Assembly (NCBI GenBank): GCA_964016875.1
Contig: OZ024730.1
Span: forward strand, 45,276,943 to 45,340,942
Reading direction: 5' to 3'
Length of the DNA stretch: 64,000 bases
DNA from: Fallopia convolvulus
Taxonomy: Eukaryota > Streptophyta > Magnoliopsida > Caryophyllales > Polygonaceae
The position numbers and the translations under genes were made by a program. Of the stretch, positions 34,055 to 45,513 are shown piece after piece. Below the pieces are notes generated by a model that had not been told where the DNA came from, searched no databases, and saw only the letters and a list, made by a program, of their open reading frames with translations. Positions within the stretch are counted from its first letter, which is position 1, and the number at the start of each line of letters is the position of its first letter.

Positions 34055-35445
34055 GGAAGACTCACTGTCTCCCTCGCCGTTATCATAATTTTTGAACGTT
34101 TCCCATCCGATTCCTCCGCCTCTATCTCCATAGGATCTGCTTTCTCTCCTACCTTTCTCTTGTCAGCCTTTTGATCAATCTGTTCATAAGTCCCTACTAT
34201 ATTCCTTGCCCTTCTTTTCCAAGTCTTTTGCCCTTTCTCAGTCTCTAGCTTTTGACCTGATGATTGATTGTTTTCCTCCTGTCCTTCACTAACAGTATTG
34301 TTTTCCACTGAAACAGGCTCTACTTCAGAAGGAACTCTTATTGTTTGTAGCCCTGTTTCTGGCACTTCACTTACAGTTCCTGACTTTAACTTAACACACG
34401 CGCTCCCTAACTTTGAGTTTTCCCCTTCTGTTTCAGTCCCACCAGGAGGAACGACATCAGCAATTTTCAGTCTTTGTTTAAGATTGATACTATCTCCTGC
34501 AGTGCTCTCGACTGTACCAGTTCCCAACGTCTCTCCTCCAACTACATCATTGTGCGCAGCATCATCCAAATATTCCAGTAAAGATTTTTTTTCCTTTCAC
34601 CCTTGTTTCTTTCTCAGTACTAGCCTCTTCCTGAATGTTGAAAGTTTCTGAACATTTCAGCACCATTCTCTCTCGCTCCCTCTCGTCTAAGGTTCTAGCT
34701 TATTTTTGTTTCATGGGAGATGCCCTTAGCCACTCCCCATCTCACCATGCATTTCCTTTGCCCCTTCATCGTCACAATCCATTTCAACATGACCAAGCAT
34801 ACCACAAGTGTAGCAGAAGTTCGGTAATCGTTCATATTTCAGTTCATCCCAGATCTTTTTCCCTCCTATCTTCATTAGTAAACCCCTGCGCAATGGCTTG
34901 GAGATATCTACATAAACTCTGATTCTGATAAATTTTGAACATACAATCAACTCTTCATCAGCGATTTCCTCTAAAGCTCCCAAACTTCTACCAATGGCCT
35001 CAGTTGTTTCCTTAGACATCAGATCAAGCGGAAGATCATATATTCTGATCCAAAAGGACACCCGGTCAACCACTATTTTTGATGGTTGCTCTGTCCCAGC
35101 TTCTTTCAGCGCTAGCAGATTCCTGTCAAAAGTCCAAGGCCCCGATTGCATTACTCTTTCCTTATCCCCTACAGAAGCAAATCGGAACAAGAAAAGATTG
35201 TTTCGAAGTTCACGAAACACAAAACCGTTTCGTAACCGCCAAGCTCCTCTCATGGTTGATTGGAGAGCGTACGAATTGAATGGTTTGTTTGTTAACAAGG
35301 AACCAACTAGAACAAGTCCCTTGTGTTCATCCGTAGTTGGCACATTCCCTTCGATCTCAACGCATTCTTCATCTTTCAGTCTGAAGTTTCTCCTCCGTTT
35401 TGCCGGCTCCATTGAAACCCAATCCAAATCCGATCCTAGCAACAC
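34039..35445 (-). pseudogene. LINE ORF1 (DUF4283 and zinc knuckle), frameshifted
   Basis: 34726-35445 reads WRLRNGFVFRELRNNLFLFR, GPWTFDRNLLAL, VSFWIRIYDLPLDLM, ADEELIVCSKFIRIRVYVDI and FCYTCGMLGHVEMDC. This is the DUF4283 RNA-binding-like domain followed by a CCHC knuckle (C-x2-C-x4-H-x4-C). The C-terminal, low-complexity part lies in another frame (34039-34569), ending just before the endonuclease ORF. In intact plant LINEs ORF1 binds the element RNA. Confidence 0.88.
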
Positions 35446-35671
35446 TCAGTCTATGGTGAACCCGCACGAAAGACGGCAGGACCTCCCTAGCTCACACGGC
35501 CGTAGACCGGAGAGAGGCCAACGACGATAAAAATTTACATTATATTTTTCTTAATTCCCTTTTTATTTTATTTACGTCGATATAGAATTTTTTGATGTAG
35601 CCCCACCTCACATTTATAAATTTTTTTATCTCTTTTTTTTGTAAAATTAATATGGATGATATGTTTTTTAA

Positions 35672-36318
35672 TCTACTATATATATAAAAGCAATAACGTT
35701 TGGAGCCTCCACATTGCGCCACATCAGCTTTTTCCACTTGTCGCTTCTAGAATACGCCACATCAAATTTTGCCACGTGTCTTCTTTTCCTTAAGCCATAT
35801 CATGTAATTTTTGACACGTCATATGTCATATCGTATTATTTTCACCCCGTCACTTACATGTCATATATAACTATAATGATAAAAATGCTTTCCTTATAAA
35901 AAATATTTTATATAAATAGATAATTATAGGCCTATATATTTTGATAAATCTATGCTTTTTTAATCAAAATACTTCTTTATGCGAAGTTTGGTCAAAATAC
36001 CTTCCTTTTATTGCAACTCACAATTTGAAAATTTACCATAACATTTTATGAGCATTGTATATATTATTCTCCTTATTTGAAAATTTACCATAACATTTTA
36101 TGAGCATTGTATATATTATTCTTATTATTTAAACCTAATAATCTAAATTTATTTTATTTGATTTGATTTTAAAAAACAAAATAATTTTTATACATATTAC
36201 GATCAATAAATTACTTACATTAAATTATATATTATATTTTTTTTTATTAATATCTTTTTAATAGTATATCTAAAAAATATCAAATCATAGTCGTGCATGG
36301 CACGACGGGGACAACTAG
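35672..36318 (+). mobile_element. Non-autonomous Helitron, complete
   Basis: 5' end A|TCTACTATATATATAAAAGC, 3' end hairpin GTCGTGCATGGCACGAC then GGGGACAACTAG|T. Length is 647 bp with no coding capacity. It contains a direct duplication of about 50 bp: TTTGAAAATTTACC begins at 36025 and again at 36076. Confidence 0.88.
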
Positions 36319-36571
36319 TACATTAAATTTTGTAAACTTTGATAAACAATACATAGATAATTTGCTTTGTATTTTATCTATTAAATCAAGGACAATATTT
36401 TTATATCTTCTCTCATTTTATGTAAGTATGGACAATGTATTTATAAATATTTCACAATTTTTTATTTTTAATTGCAAATTTTTTTTATAATAATTAATCT
36501 ATTCAATAAATAGGATGAATTAAGTAAATAGCAAAAAAATACCCAATTAGGTGGATATTAAGGAGAGTGTG

Positions 36572-38297
36572 AAAATTAGGTAAATAGCAAAACCCCAAAT
36601 CACCCACTCCCCACCCCCACTCCCACCGAGTTGACTCGATTGTTGACCGGGTTGACTCGGTCGTTGACTGACGTTGACCAACCGTTGACCGACCGTTGAC
36701 CGGCGTTGACCGGCGTTGACCATCATCACTATCATCACATTCATAACTGTCATCACAATTTATTTTACCGTTATCACAATCTTTTGATGATAAAAAGTGT
36801 AATAAAAGATAAAAAATATCATCAAAATGTCTTAATGACACTTTTTGATGACAAAAAGTATCATCAAAGGCATTCAACCACATAAAAACAACCGTCATCA
36901 CTGTCATCACAATTTTTTTCATCGTCATCACAATTTTTTGGTGACAAAAAGTGTAATAAAAGGAAAAAAGTGTCATCAAATGTCTTGATGACAACTTTTT
37001 TAAAACAAAAAGTATCATCATCAAAGGCATTCAACCATATAAAAACAACCGTCATCACACGGTTCGAACCGTCATCAATTGTCATCACTTATCATCGTTA
37101 CTTGATGACGGTTTGATTGCCATCAATTATCATCTCTACTTGATGACGGTTCGATTAATTTGTCATCAAAAGGGCCTTGATGACAAACAAGTGTCATCAA
37201 ACTATCATCACTTAAGCGTCATCAAGTGTCATCACTCAAAGTTTGTTCGTTTTTATCGTCATCACAAAAAATAGTTGTCATCAAATCTCATCACCACATA
37301 AAAATAGTTGTCATCACCGCATAAAAAATAATTGTCATCACAAATAAAAAAACAAAGTTGTCATCAAATATTTATCATCATGTTTAATTTTTTAGTGTCA
37401 TCAAATATCATCACGTTTAATTTTTTAGTGTCATCACATATAATTTTTAGTATCATTATTCAAAGTGTCATCAAATACGTGTCATCACGTACGATTTTTT
37501 CATAAACTGTCATCAATTGTCATCACTACTTGATGTCGGTTTGATTGTCATCAACTATCATCATAAATGTCATCTCTATTTGATGACGGTTCAATTGTCA
37601 TCAATCATCATCAATCGTCATCGCTATTTGATGACAGTTCGATTGTCATAAATTATCATCACTACTTGATGACGGTTCGATTAATTCGTCATCAAAAGAG
37701 CCTTGATAACAAAAAAGTGTCATCAAACTGTCATCACTTAAGGTTTTTTCGGTTTTATCATCATCACAAAAAATAGTTATCATCAAATCTCATCACCGCA
37801 TAAAAATAGTTGTCATCACCGCATATAAAACAATTGTCAGCACTAAAAAATCAAATTGTCATAAAATTTTATCACTTGTCATCACAAATGTCATCGCTAC
37901 TTAATGACGGTTTGATTAATTTGTTTGTCATCAAAAGGGCCTTTAATGACTAACAAGGGTCATCAAAGGACCTTAATGACATTAATTTGTTTGTCATCAA
38001 AGGGCCATGATGGCAAAAAACTGTCATCAAGTGTCATAAAAAAATTATCATCAAGTATCATCACATGTTTTAAACGCCCTTGACATTCAATCATATAAAA
38101 ACAACTATCGTAAACACATAAAAACAAAGTTGTCATCAAATAACACTACTTGTCATAAAAATTTATTAATAATTGTCATAAAAAATGATCTACCATAGGT
38201 TTTGCCCATTATGATTTTGATGTCAATTTTACCTGATTTTGAACCATAGGTTTTGCCCATTTGTTCTCAACTTAGGTTTTGCCCATTACCTAATTTT
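36572..38297. mobile_element. Candidate TIR element filled with GTCATCA/TGATGAC repeats
   Basis: A 23-base end at 36572 (AAAATTAGGTAAATAGCAAAACC) recurs inverted at 38275-38297 with about three mismatches. Between them, GTCATCA and its complement TGATGAC recur many dozens of times with spacers of varied length, often as GTCATCA...TTTGATGACGG. No protein is encoded; the phased-looking frames are translations of the heptamer. No clean target duplication was seen. Short sequences like the end repeat recur just outside (36508, 38245), so the true ends may lie slightly further out. Confidence 0.5.
36631..36721 (+). repeat. Nine TTGAC[C/T] cores in about 90 bp
   Basis: TTGACT or TTGACC occurs nine times with CCG/CGG spacers, in one orientation, just inside the left end of the candidate TIR element. 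TTGAC[C/T] is the W-box core bound by WRKY factors; whether it acts so here is unknown. Confidence 0.85.
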
Positions 38298-38404
38298 GAC
38301 TAAAAAAAGAGCACAAAAACATATATCATCAGACATCAGTATCATAATTTACTCATCATCAGACATCAGTATCATACTTTACTAATTTTGACTAAAACCA
38401 ACTT

Positions 38405-39099
38405 ATGGTTCGTGGCGAATTGCATCTCGATCCCATCACGAGAAAGCTGGAACGGGAAAAACATGATGCCAGCATTGTTTCTACATAGTTAAAACACAGT
38501 CAATTCCTTCACTATTATCACTCCTCAAGAAATCATTCATATGTAAATAAAGTAAATAGGTTAGTAATAGTTTATGTATATATACATCAAGATGTTGAGA
38601 GGAAGGTTGAGAGAGTTGAAGTTGTTGGCAAACTCTCTTATGGACTCAATTGAAGAGAGATCAAGCTTCAAAATATCAATGCTTGCTGATTTGTTGTCAT
38701 TGAGAATGAGTTCTTTGGCTTCCTTTGCAGCCTCCATGTTCCTAGCAGCGATGACGACATGGGTTCCGCGAAGCACCATCACTCTAGAAGTCTCTAACCC
38801 TATTCCACTTGCTCCTCCTACATTTTTGTTTTTGCACTTTGAAAATCTCATTCCATTACAAAGAAAGTAAAGTACAAGAATATGAACACTAATATGAAAG
38901 TTGATAACTTCCCAAGATGTGGTGAATCCAAGCATAACCACAACATCATACTACAAAAAGGGACAGTAAAAAGGAACTAACCAGTGATGAGAATTGTGAG
39001 ATTAGAAGCATCAATTCCATCAGTAACTTGTTCAGCAGTGGAAGCAGATCCAAAACCACTTGGACCTGGCTTCCCTGTAATCAGTGTGAAAATATTCAT
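38405..39099 (-). pseudogene. Truncated TIC32-like short-chain dehydrogenase
   Basis: Three minus-strand exons splice in one frame: 39099-38982, 38817-38586 and 38480-38405 (142 residues). They give STAEQVTDGIDASNLTILIT, the cofactor motif TGGASGIG, LDLSSIESIREFANNFNS and NNAGIMFFPFQLSRDGIEMQ. These match plant TIC32-like / WW-domain-oxidoreductase-like SDRs (TGxxxGIG binds NAD(P), NNAG stabilises the fold). The donor after exon 3 is damaged (CAT|AAGTTGG), and the YxxxK catalytic exon is missing; repeats begin about 100 bp further. The N-terminus MNIFTLITGKPG is unusual for the family, so the start is uncertain. Confidence 0.8.
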
Positions 39100-39264
39100 T
39101 TTTCACAAATCAACCAAACAACACCTTACACCTGAGTTATACCTCCACAAACATCCCAAGAAAAAAGTGAGGCACAAAAGGGGCTAATTAAAGAAATGAA
39201 ACGAGGATTAATCATCTAAACAAAAAATTCATTCAAACAAATACACTATAGCCTCAATATTTAC

Positions 39265-39364
39265 CTCATCATCTTCACTTTTCAGTCTGCCTACTAATTG
39301 AGCATACAGATGTTGGACTCTAGGGAGTTTACGAACTGCTTTCTCAGGATCCACAAGTATCCAA
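39265..39364 (-). other. Splice-bounded open exon of unknown family
   Basis: 100-nt minus-strand segment with acceptor GTATGTAG and donor GAG|GTAAAT, open in one frame and reading WILVDPEKAVRKLPRVQHLY. Composition and clean borders look like a real exon. I do not recognise it, and it belongs neither to the dehydrogenase nor to PCNA. It lies between those two fragments in the same orientation. Confidence 0.4.
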
Positions 39365-39369
39365 CTACA

Positions 39370-40440
39370 TACAGCATAAGAAGTAATGATTAAAAAGAAA
39401 TTCACATCCCATCAAAATTTATCATCACGTATTCTCTCCAAATTTCCTTAGTAAAAAGAAACTTCCTTAGTCTTTACAACTTAGCTAAGTGAATATTCTC
39501 TCCAAATCACATTATCAAAACATTGAATCTTAATACAAGTGAACAAGTTTTTCAACAAGCTAAATAAATATATTGTTTGCAGCTTTTTCCCATTTCATGA
39601 GATGCCACGTAAATACACACCAGAGGACCCAATTGCTCCTAAATGGAGAATATGCACTCACCAAAATCCAATTCTACCTGCACAAATCAATAAGCTAGCA
39701 AAAATATAATAATCATGTTCATCACAAGTGTACTCCCAACTAAATCGATACAGAAAAATAAAATCCAAGTGATATAAAAGAGCTCATCCAAATCTGCACC
39801 AGTAAACTAGGTTTACAAAAGGATAAAAATAGCGATTTAGTGTTGCAAATATCAAGACTGTTCAGCTATGTGATCTCTAACTACTCATTCTTTCACCCAA
39901 TGTCTTATTGTCTTCAGCAACTTTGCTCAATCAAAATCTATTCAAAGCTGTAGGTTTTGAGAATACAAGCTAGAGTTCCAATTTTATATCTCTGTTGAGT
40001 CTTCTGATGATGGATTTGTTGTGTGGATAACAAATGCATAGTCGCACTTATTATTTCCTGAGCTAAAACAGCCTGTAGAGATAAAGAGGAATAATTACCA
40101 GAGACAACAATGGTGATTCGTTACTCCTCTTCTGCATTTCCTTCTCTCTTAGGGATCGAATCGCCGACAATATCTAATCAATTGAGAAAAGAAAAACCAA
40201 AACGAACAATTAGGTTTCCGATTCGATTGATTCAAAACACAACAAGACGCGAAATCGATTCGAAATTAGGTACCATGATGCATTGAAGATGGAGCTGCTT
40301 CAATCAGTAAAGCCGACCGACTTCAATCTCGAGCTCCGTCTGAAACTCCCCCCTCAATCATTTGCAGACACCATGGCTAATACAACTTAAGGCACATGTA
40401 CGAGATGTATCAACCCAACCCTAATTAGCATTTTTAATGA
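39370..40440. other. Non-coding flank between gene fragments; nothing recognised
   Basis: AT-rich with short frames. Some splice-like borders exist on the minus strand (for example near 39690), but no protein family could be read and no PCNA second exon was found. Confidence 0.4.
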
Positions 40441-40514
40441 ACAAAAACCCTAATCAGCTACATCAATGAAAGCAAAACCGAAATCCGAAAAACAAAACAG
40501 GAAAGAGAACTCAC

Positions 40515-40716
40515 TGGGGCTTTCAAACATGAAGGTGAAGGTGTCGCTCTCGTCATCAGCCTTGAGAGTCATAATATCGTCATTACCAACACACTTGAGC
40601 ATCTTCGCCATGTTACCGAGATTCACTCCCATGGAGATGGTCCGATCGCAACGGTAGTGCTCGAACCCTTCCGCCCTGAGAAGAAGAGCCACCAACGCGA
40701 CGTGGATGGAATCCAT
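40515..40716 (-). pseudogene. PCNA exon fragment (sliding clamp)
   Basis: From ATG 40716 the exon reads VALVALLLRAEGFEHYRCDR, MGVNLGNMAKMLKCVGNDD and TFTFMFESP, then a GT donor (CCCA|GTGAGT). This matches about residues 40-107 of plant PCNA, the ring-shaped processivity clamp for DNA polymerase delta. In-frame codons upstream still read SATGFSLQA, so the match begins before the ATG, but the first ~30 PCNA residues are replaced. A TATAAAAG lies about 90 bp upstream. No further PCNA exon was found. A truncated N-terminus would remove half of clamp domain I. Confidence 0.85.
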
Positions 40717-41116
40717 CGCCTGGAGAGAGAAGCCAGTGGCCGAGCGAACTTCGGGAATTACGGACTCGGAAGAAAGAACGAGGTGAGAGAAAATAAAGGG
40801 CTTTTATACTTAACAAAAAATTAAAAAAACGGGCTTAGCTTACAAGCGGCTAAATAGACTAATTAATTTTGCTTTCTAACTAAATTTGTTCCAATAAATA
40901 TTGTAATATTTATTTGTATAATATATAATATTTAATTTATTTACCATGTTAAATGAAAACATATCTATTGCATTTTTTTTTCATAAAAAAATTATCTTTA
41001 TTCTGAACTAAAGATTTAACAACCGATTTATACATATATTACTATTTTATGATAGATAATGTGATATTTAAGATGGGATATTTTTTATGATAGATAAAAA
41101 AGAGACTCTTAAGTCA

Positions 41117-41617
41117 TCTATATATTTAATAACACAAATATGTGTTTTTTGATATTTAAAAAAAATAAATGCATCAAGGTATGACAAATTAATAATGTTA
41201 ATTTTTTTAATAATAAATATTATAATAACTTGTATTATTATTTCTATATATACGAAAATTTATAATATGATAGATTAATGATTTTTAATGAATTACATTA
41301 TTTTAATATGATAGATTAAATTTATTGAAATATTAATTTCACTTGAATTGAATATTTTTAAATATTTTTAGATATTATTATGTGTAAAATAATTAGTTTT
41401 TTATAAAATATTATTAAAATTATGTATAATGGTTTTTATCTTTTACATTGTAATAAATATTATAATATTTTTAAAAATAAATTTTAAATATAGTCAATTA
41501 AAATATGGGGACACGATTTTAAAGATTAAGTGTTTTAAATTTTATGTTAATATCATATCATAATATTGTATAATCTTTAGAAAAATTAGCCCGTGACTAT
41601 CACGGGGATTGAACTAG
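41117..41617 (+). mobile_element. Non-autonomous Helitron
   Basis: 5' end A|TCTATATATTTAATAAC; 3' hairpin CCCGTGACTATCACGGG then GATTGAACTAG|T. The 501-bp AT-rich body has no open frame. The 3' end is strong, the 5' end less certain. Confidence 0.65.
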
Positions 41618-43331
41618 TTTTTAATTAAAATTCGAATTAATTTTTTCTACATAAATAAATAGAAAGGAATTTAATTGGAAAAAAATAATATAAATATTTT
41701 TTTTAAATATAAGGTGGGGCCAAAATTAATGTGGTGGATGATGTGATGGTTTGCCACACACTCGCAAGAATACGAGATCTATTGTAGTAGTAGATCAGGA
41801 TCGAATCACGGGGATTATATTTCCTTTTATTAATTCTAGAACTAATTTCTAAGCCAAAATATGGAGATTTATGGTGTATTTCTAACTACTAAAAACAATT
41901 AAAACAATTAATGTATGAGAATAAAAAGTATATGAGAAAGAAAAGTTCTAAGGCAAGGAATCACCACAACTTTGATCCACGGAGTTTGAATCTCACTTCT
42001 ACCTAAACTGAGTTGGATACTTTGTTATGAAGGCTATTGTCTAATGTCATAAGTTAACTTTTGTCAAAGTTTAACTTAATGCACTTCTATCAAATTAGGA
42101 ACCCACTCTCGTGACGAAACAAAACCGATAGAAACCCTTTAAGCACTTAGAGATCTAGATGGTAAACCAAACTTGCCCCACTCTCGTGATGCATCAAACT
42201 TGACTCAAACACCTAGAAGTTCTATGACAATTAACCACATGAGAATCTAATCTCAAGTTCAATTCTAGTTTTTCCAAATAGACAAAACCACCTCTCGATG
42301 TGTTCTCTCTATTTTGTTTGCTTACTTAAACTACCACCTCTGGATGCACAACCTAAACAAGGCTCTAACAAGTTAAAACCTATTAGATTAAGCCCCTAGA
42401 ATCAAATCATATTAGTTTTCCAACTCAATTCAAGTAAAAGATATTGAATCTAATCAACTCCACATTGTTGGGATCAACCAAACCCTAGAACTAATGAGTT
42501 TAGCCTAGCATATTTGAATTCATAATCAAAGCAATTAAATCAAACATGGAATAAGAATAATAACAATAATTGAAAGAGAAACTTAATAGAGATTTAATTG
42601 AAGAAACAAAAGTAGATCCATAAATGCAAAAATCCCAAATTGAAAGAGCGTAAACTAAAATCCTAGAAATTGCCTCTTCTCTCTACTTGAAATTAGAAAT
42701 AATAATAAATGCATAATAATATTATAACTTAAGCTCCAAGTAGTCTTAGAAAAGTCCTTAAACTTATGCAAAAAGATATCCCAAAAATAAAACCAATGTG
42801 GGCCCAAAAAAGAGTAAGAAGCCCAAAATCTCACGCGCGCAGCGTCCTGTCACGACCCGTGACGAGGGTCACGACACGTGACAAGCCATCTGATAGCACT
42901 TCTTTGCTTTGTTTACCCTTATTTTGGCTCGTGATGGTCCCCATGACCCGTGATGATGCTTCTAACCTCTTCCTTCACTCCTTAGCTTGCATTTTGACTT
43001 ATAATAGCTGCTCCACAACTCTTGAAAGCTTTTGGATCGTCAAATTTTCATTCCTTAGTGTTATTTGTGGTCTTTAAAGCTTCACCGAGATCTTGTCCTC
43101 TTGTCTTCTTCTCCTTTTGACTCCAAAACACTATCAAAAGACCTATAAAAGCAAACAAACTTGTGTAGACCTCCATACTACGAATAATACGAAAATCAAC
43201 ACAAAAAGACCAAAACCTAATCTAGAAAATAAGAAATCTAAACCTAAAAATGCTCATGCAAACTAAGTAAAACTAGATGACATCAGTGGTTAGAAAAGTT
43301 ACAACTTTAATATATAAAAATTATAGATAGA
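41618..43331 (-). mobile_element. Helitron remnant hosting a solo LTR
   Basis: Right of the LTR the minus strand begins A|TCTATCTATAATTTTTATAT. Left of it is AAGGTGGGGCCAAAATTAATGTGGTGG, which matches the interior of the Helitron at 52961-53850 (GAGGTGGGGCTAAAATCG...GGTGG). Removing the solo LTR and one TGGTT joins them in the same order as in that copy. The 3' end is not identified. Confidence 0.45.
41752..43286 (-). mobile_element. Solo LTR related to the 8044-13650 family
   Basis: The segment runs from TGCCACACACTCGC to GATGACATCA(G), with TGGTT on both sides (41747-41751 and 43287-43291); the right border is offset by one base. Length of about 1,535 bp and layout match the LTRs at 8044 and 12112: a GATCGAATCACGGGGATTAT box near the left end and CTAGAAA..CTAAACCTA near the right. 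At 42825-42970 it carries a cluster of TCACGACCCGTGAC-type palindromes. The frame at 42766-43077 is non-coding. Confidence 0.7.
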
Positions 43332-43371
43332 TGCTATTTTTATTTCAAAGATATATGTGATCACGTGTACA

Positions 43372-43822
43372 TAGACCTGTCAATCGGGTTGGGTCGGTCG
43401 GGTTCGGGTTGTCATTTCGGGTTTGGGTTGAATCGGGCGGTTGATTACGGTTCACGGGTTAAACCGGGTCGGGTTGATGCGGGTTTTCGGGCGGGTAGGG
43501 TTGACCAGCAGTCAAAACATAGAATTTTTTATGATTATTAAAATAGATTTTTAATTTAATAATAATATTTAATTATAATATATTATTTTTTATGTATTTT
43601 AAAAATAAAACATATTATATTTTTTAAAATAAATTTTATACATTTTTATAAATATACTAAATCGGTCAACCCAACGAGTTTCGGGTTTCAACCCAACGGG
43701 TTGCGGATCTATCGGGTTTCGGTTCACTTCGAGTTTCGGGTTCAAATTTTCGGGTCTTGACCCTAAAATTTTCGGACAGTTCGGGTCGGGTTTGCGAGTC
43801 GGGTCAGCTTTTGACAACTCTA
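43372..43822. mobile_element. hAT-type miniature element rich in CGGGTT words
   Basis: Ends TAGACCTGTCAA and TTGACAACTCTA are inverted repeats of the TAG.G.TGTCAA type common in plant hAT elements. The 8-bp duplication CGTGTACA flanks it exactly (43364-43371, 43823-43830). Subterminal regions carry many GGGTCGGGTT / CGGGTTTCGG words; the 450-bp body has no transposase. Confidence 0.88.
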
Positions 43823-44090
43823 CGTGTACATATTTTTTCTTATTTTTTTAATTTATCTTTTATAAATATAATAAATATAATTTTCTTTTTATCTATATTG
43901 ATCAAATCTACTAATATTATCTTATCTTTATGTTTATTTGGGGATAAATTTTTACAAATATTATTTTATCTTTATGTTTACTTGGAGATAACTTTTTTTG
44001 CATAATTAACTATTTAAAATTATTATTTAATAAAGGGGTGATATGGCGCAATATGGTGACAGAAATTGTTTCGACTTTAGTTATTAGTAA

Positions 44091-44520
44091 CTAGTATATA
44101 TTCCCGTACCTTGTACGGGTGGATTTTAAAATAATAAATAAAAATTAATATATGTAAAGATATTTTAAAAATCAATATGTTAATTCTTTTATTTAACATA
44201 TAAATAAAAATAAGTAAAAATAATCAATTAAGATATCTTAGTTAAAAACCGATTCTATCTAAAAATAAAATATGTATTCTAAAATTTGTATGATAGCATA
44301 AAAAAATATCTTAATGATCTTCCTATCTATCATATCCAAAAATAAAAAATTGTTTAATAATAGGATTTTTTATCCTATATTCTAAAAACATAGATAGGAA
44401 TTTATCATATCCAAAAATAAAAGATTATTTTAAAAAAAAAGGAAGTGATGTGGTCCAATCTAAAAGTGACATGTTTCGTTAAATAATTCTTTTAACCTCC
44501 GCTTTAGGTTATAGTTATGA
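44091..44520 (-). mobile_element. Small Helitron, same family as 46571-46900
   Basis: The minus strand starts A|TCATAACTATAACCTAAAGC. It ends with hairpin CCCGTACAAGGTACGGG, then AATATATACTAG|T. Its 5' ~70 bp closely match the copy in invertase intron 1. Confidence 0.8.
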
Positions 44521-45400
44521 TACATGTTTAAGGGTACGTCCAATTAGTATTCATATACAAATATCAGATATGAGTATGATATAATTGATATTCATATATC
44601 TGATATTTGATAAATTCTAATATATATCAATATGAAAACGATATCTTATATTTCTAAATATGGGGATATACATATTTTTTTATATAAATACCAAACGCAC
44701 CCTAAGAGTATTTTATAGTAAAAAATAGGCCATATCCGTGACCTCAGCTAGTCGTTTAATTATCTAACTATTGCCATGCCCTAAATATCGTTTTCTGTAG
44801 GCCGTATCTTCTACTAAGATCGTAGATCGAGTACGTTGAATTTCACTCCCTATTTGACATGTCTCATTTTGGACCGTAAGGTTTTCCTAATGTACGTATT
44901 TTGTCATCCACTCATCCTCATGTAATAGTCTGTTGATCCAATAAATGGGACGTATCTATTAATTAGTGCGCACGTACAAGATAAATCTAACACAAAAATT
45001 TTGTAACATTTTACTAAAAAAAACCAATTAATAAAAAATACTCCGTATAATTTACCCATCTTATACGATAGGCTCACTCTAATTTTTACTCCCACGTGAA
45101 ATGTTGGACAACAAACAATGAATGTGAATGGGATCCATCATTGATTCGTTTATTTATTTTTCGTTCCCATACCCTAAGATGATCAGCTGTATAATAGACC
45201 GTGGACTCTCTGATCGATTTGCCATCTTATATATCCTTCATTTGATATGTATACGTACGTCGGCATTCGGCCCTTTTTATTAAGTAGTTATAGATACTTG
45301 ATCGAACCTTACCCATCTCCATGCAACAGTAATAAATGATGCAATAAAGAAAAACAAATTCTGACTTGTAAGTACGTCTATCGATCCAACTATATATTAT
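44521..45400. other. Intergenic region upstream of the invertase gene
   Basis: AT-rich with no exon recognised. It probably includes the promoter-proximal sequence of the invertase gene; no cis-element was assigned beyond the TATA box. Confidence 0.5.
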
Positions 45401-45403
45401 TCC

Positions 45404-45411
45404 TATAAATA
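45404..45411 (+). promoter_or_regulatory. TATA box of the invertase gene
   Basis: TATAAATA about 110 bp upstream of the start codon, followed by a CTT/TTC-rich leader (45464-45488) typical of plant 5' UTRs. Transcription should start around 45435. Confidence 0.7.
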
Positions 45412-45513
45412 AGGTACCCGAGCCAGCTAATTCCTCCACACTTCCTTCTCCTCATCATCCTTTGATAATTCTTCTTCTTCTTCTTCTGTATATTGTGTGT
45501 GTGGGAGTGGGAA

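Larger units (their letters stand above)
26890..35527 (-). mobile_element. Near full-length L1-type LINE, split by a copia element
   Basis: The minus strand carries, in order, ORF1 (DUF4283 plus zinc knuckle), an apurinic endonuclease, reverse transcriptase, zinc-binding tail and RNase H domain, ending in a poly(A) run (T12 at about 26891-26902). It totals about 5.6 kb without the 2,988-bp copia insertion at 27270-30257. Frameshifts and stops in the endonuclease, linker and RT parts make it inactive. No target duplication was recognised at the ends, so the 5' limit near 35527 is approximate. Confidence 0.85.

Noticed and set aside
34268..35530. Plus-strand frames over the LINE ORF1 region
   Set aside because: Shadows of the minus-strand DUF4283 ORF with no domain of their own.
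37000..38180. Regularly repeated heptamer resembling a CRISPR or satellite array
   Set aside because: Spacing is irregular, the motif occurs in both orientations, and the context is a plant nuclear repeat, not a CRISPR locus.
42766..43077. 103-codon plus-strand frame
   Set aside because: Within a solo LTR and spanning its palindromic block; no domain.
43380..43800. CGGGTT repeats resembling interstitial telomere sequence
   Set aside because: Not in TTTAGGG register; they are the subterminal words of a hAT-type element with a clean 8-bp duplication.
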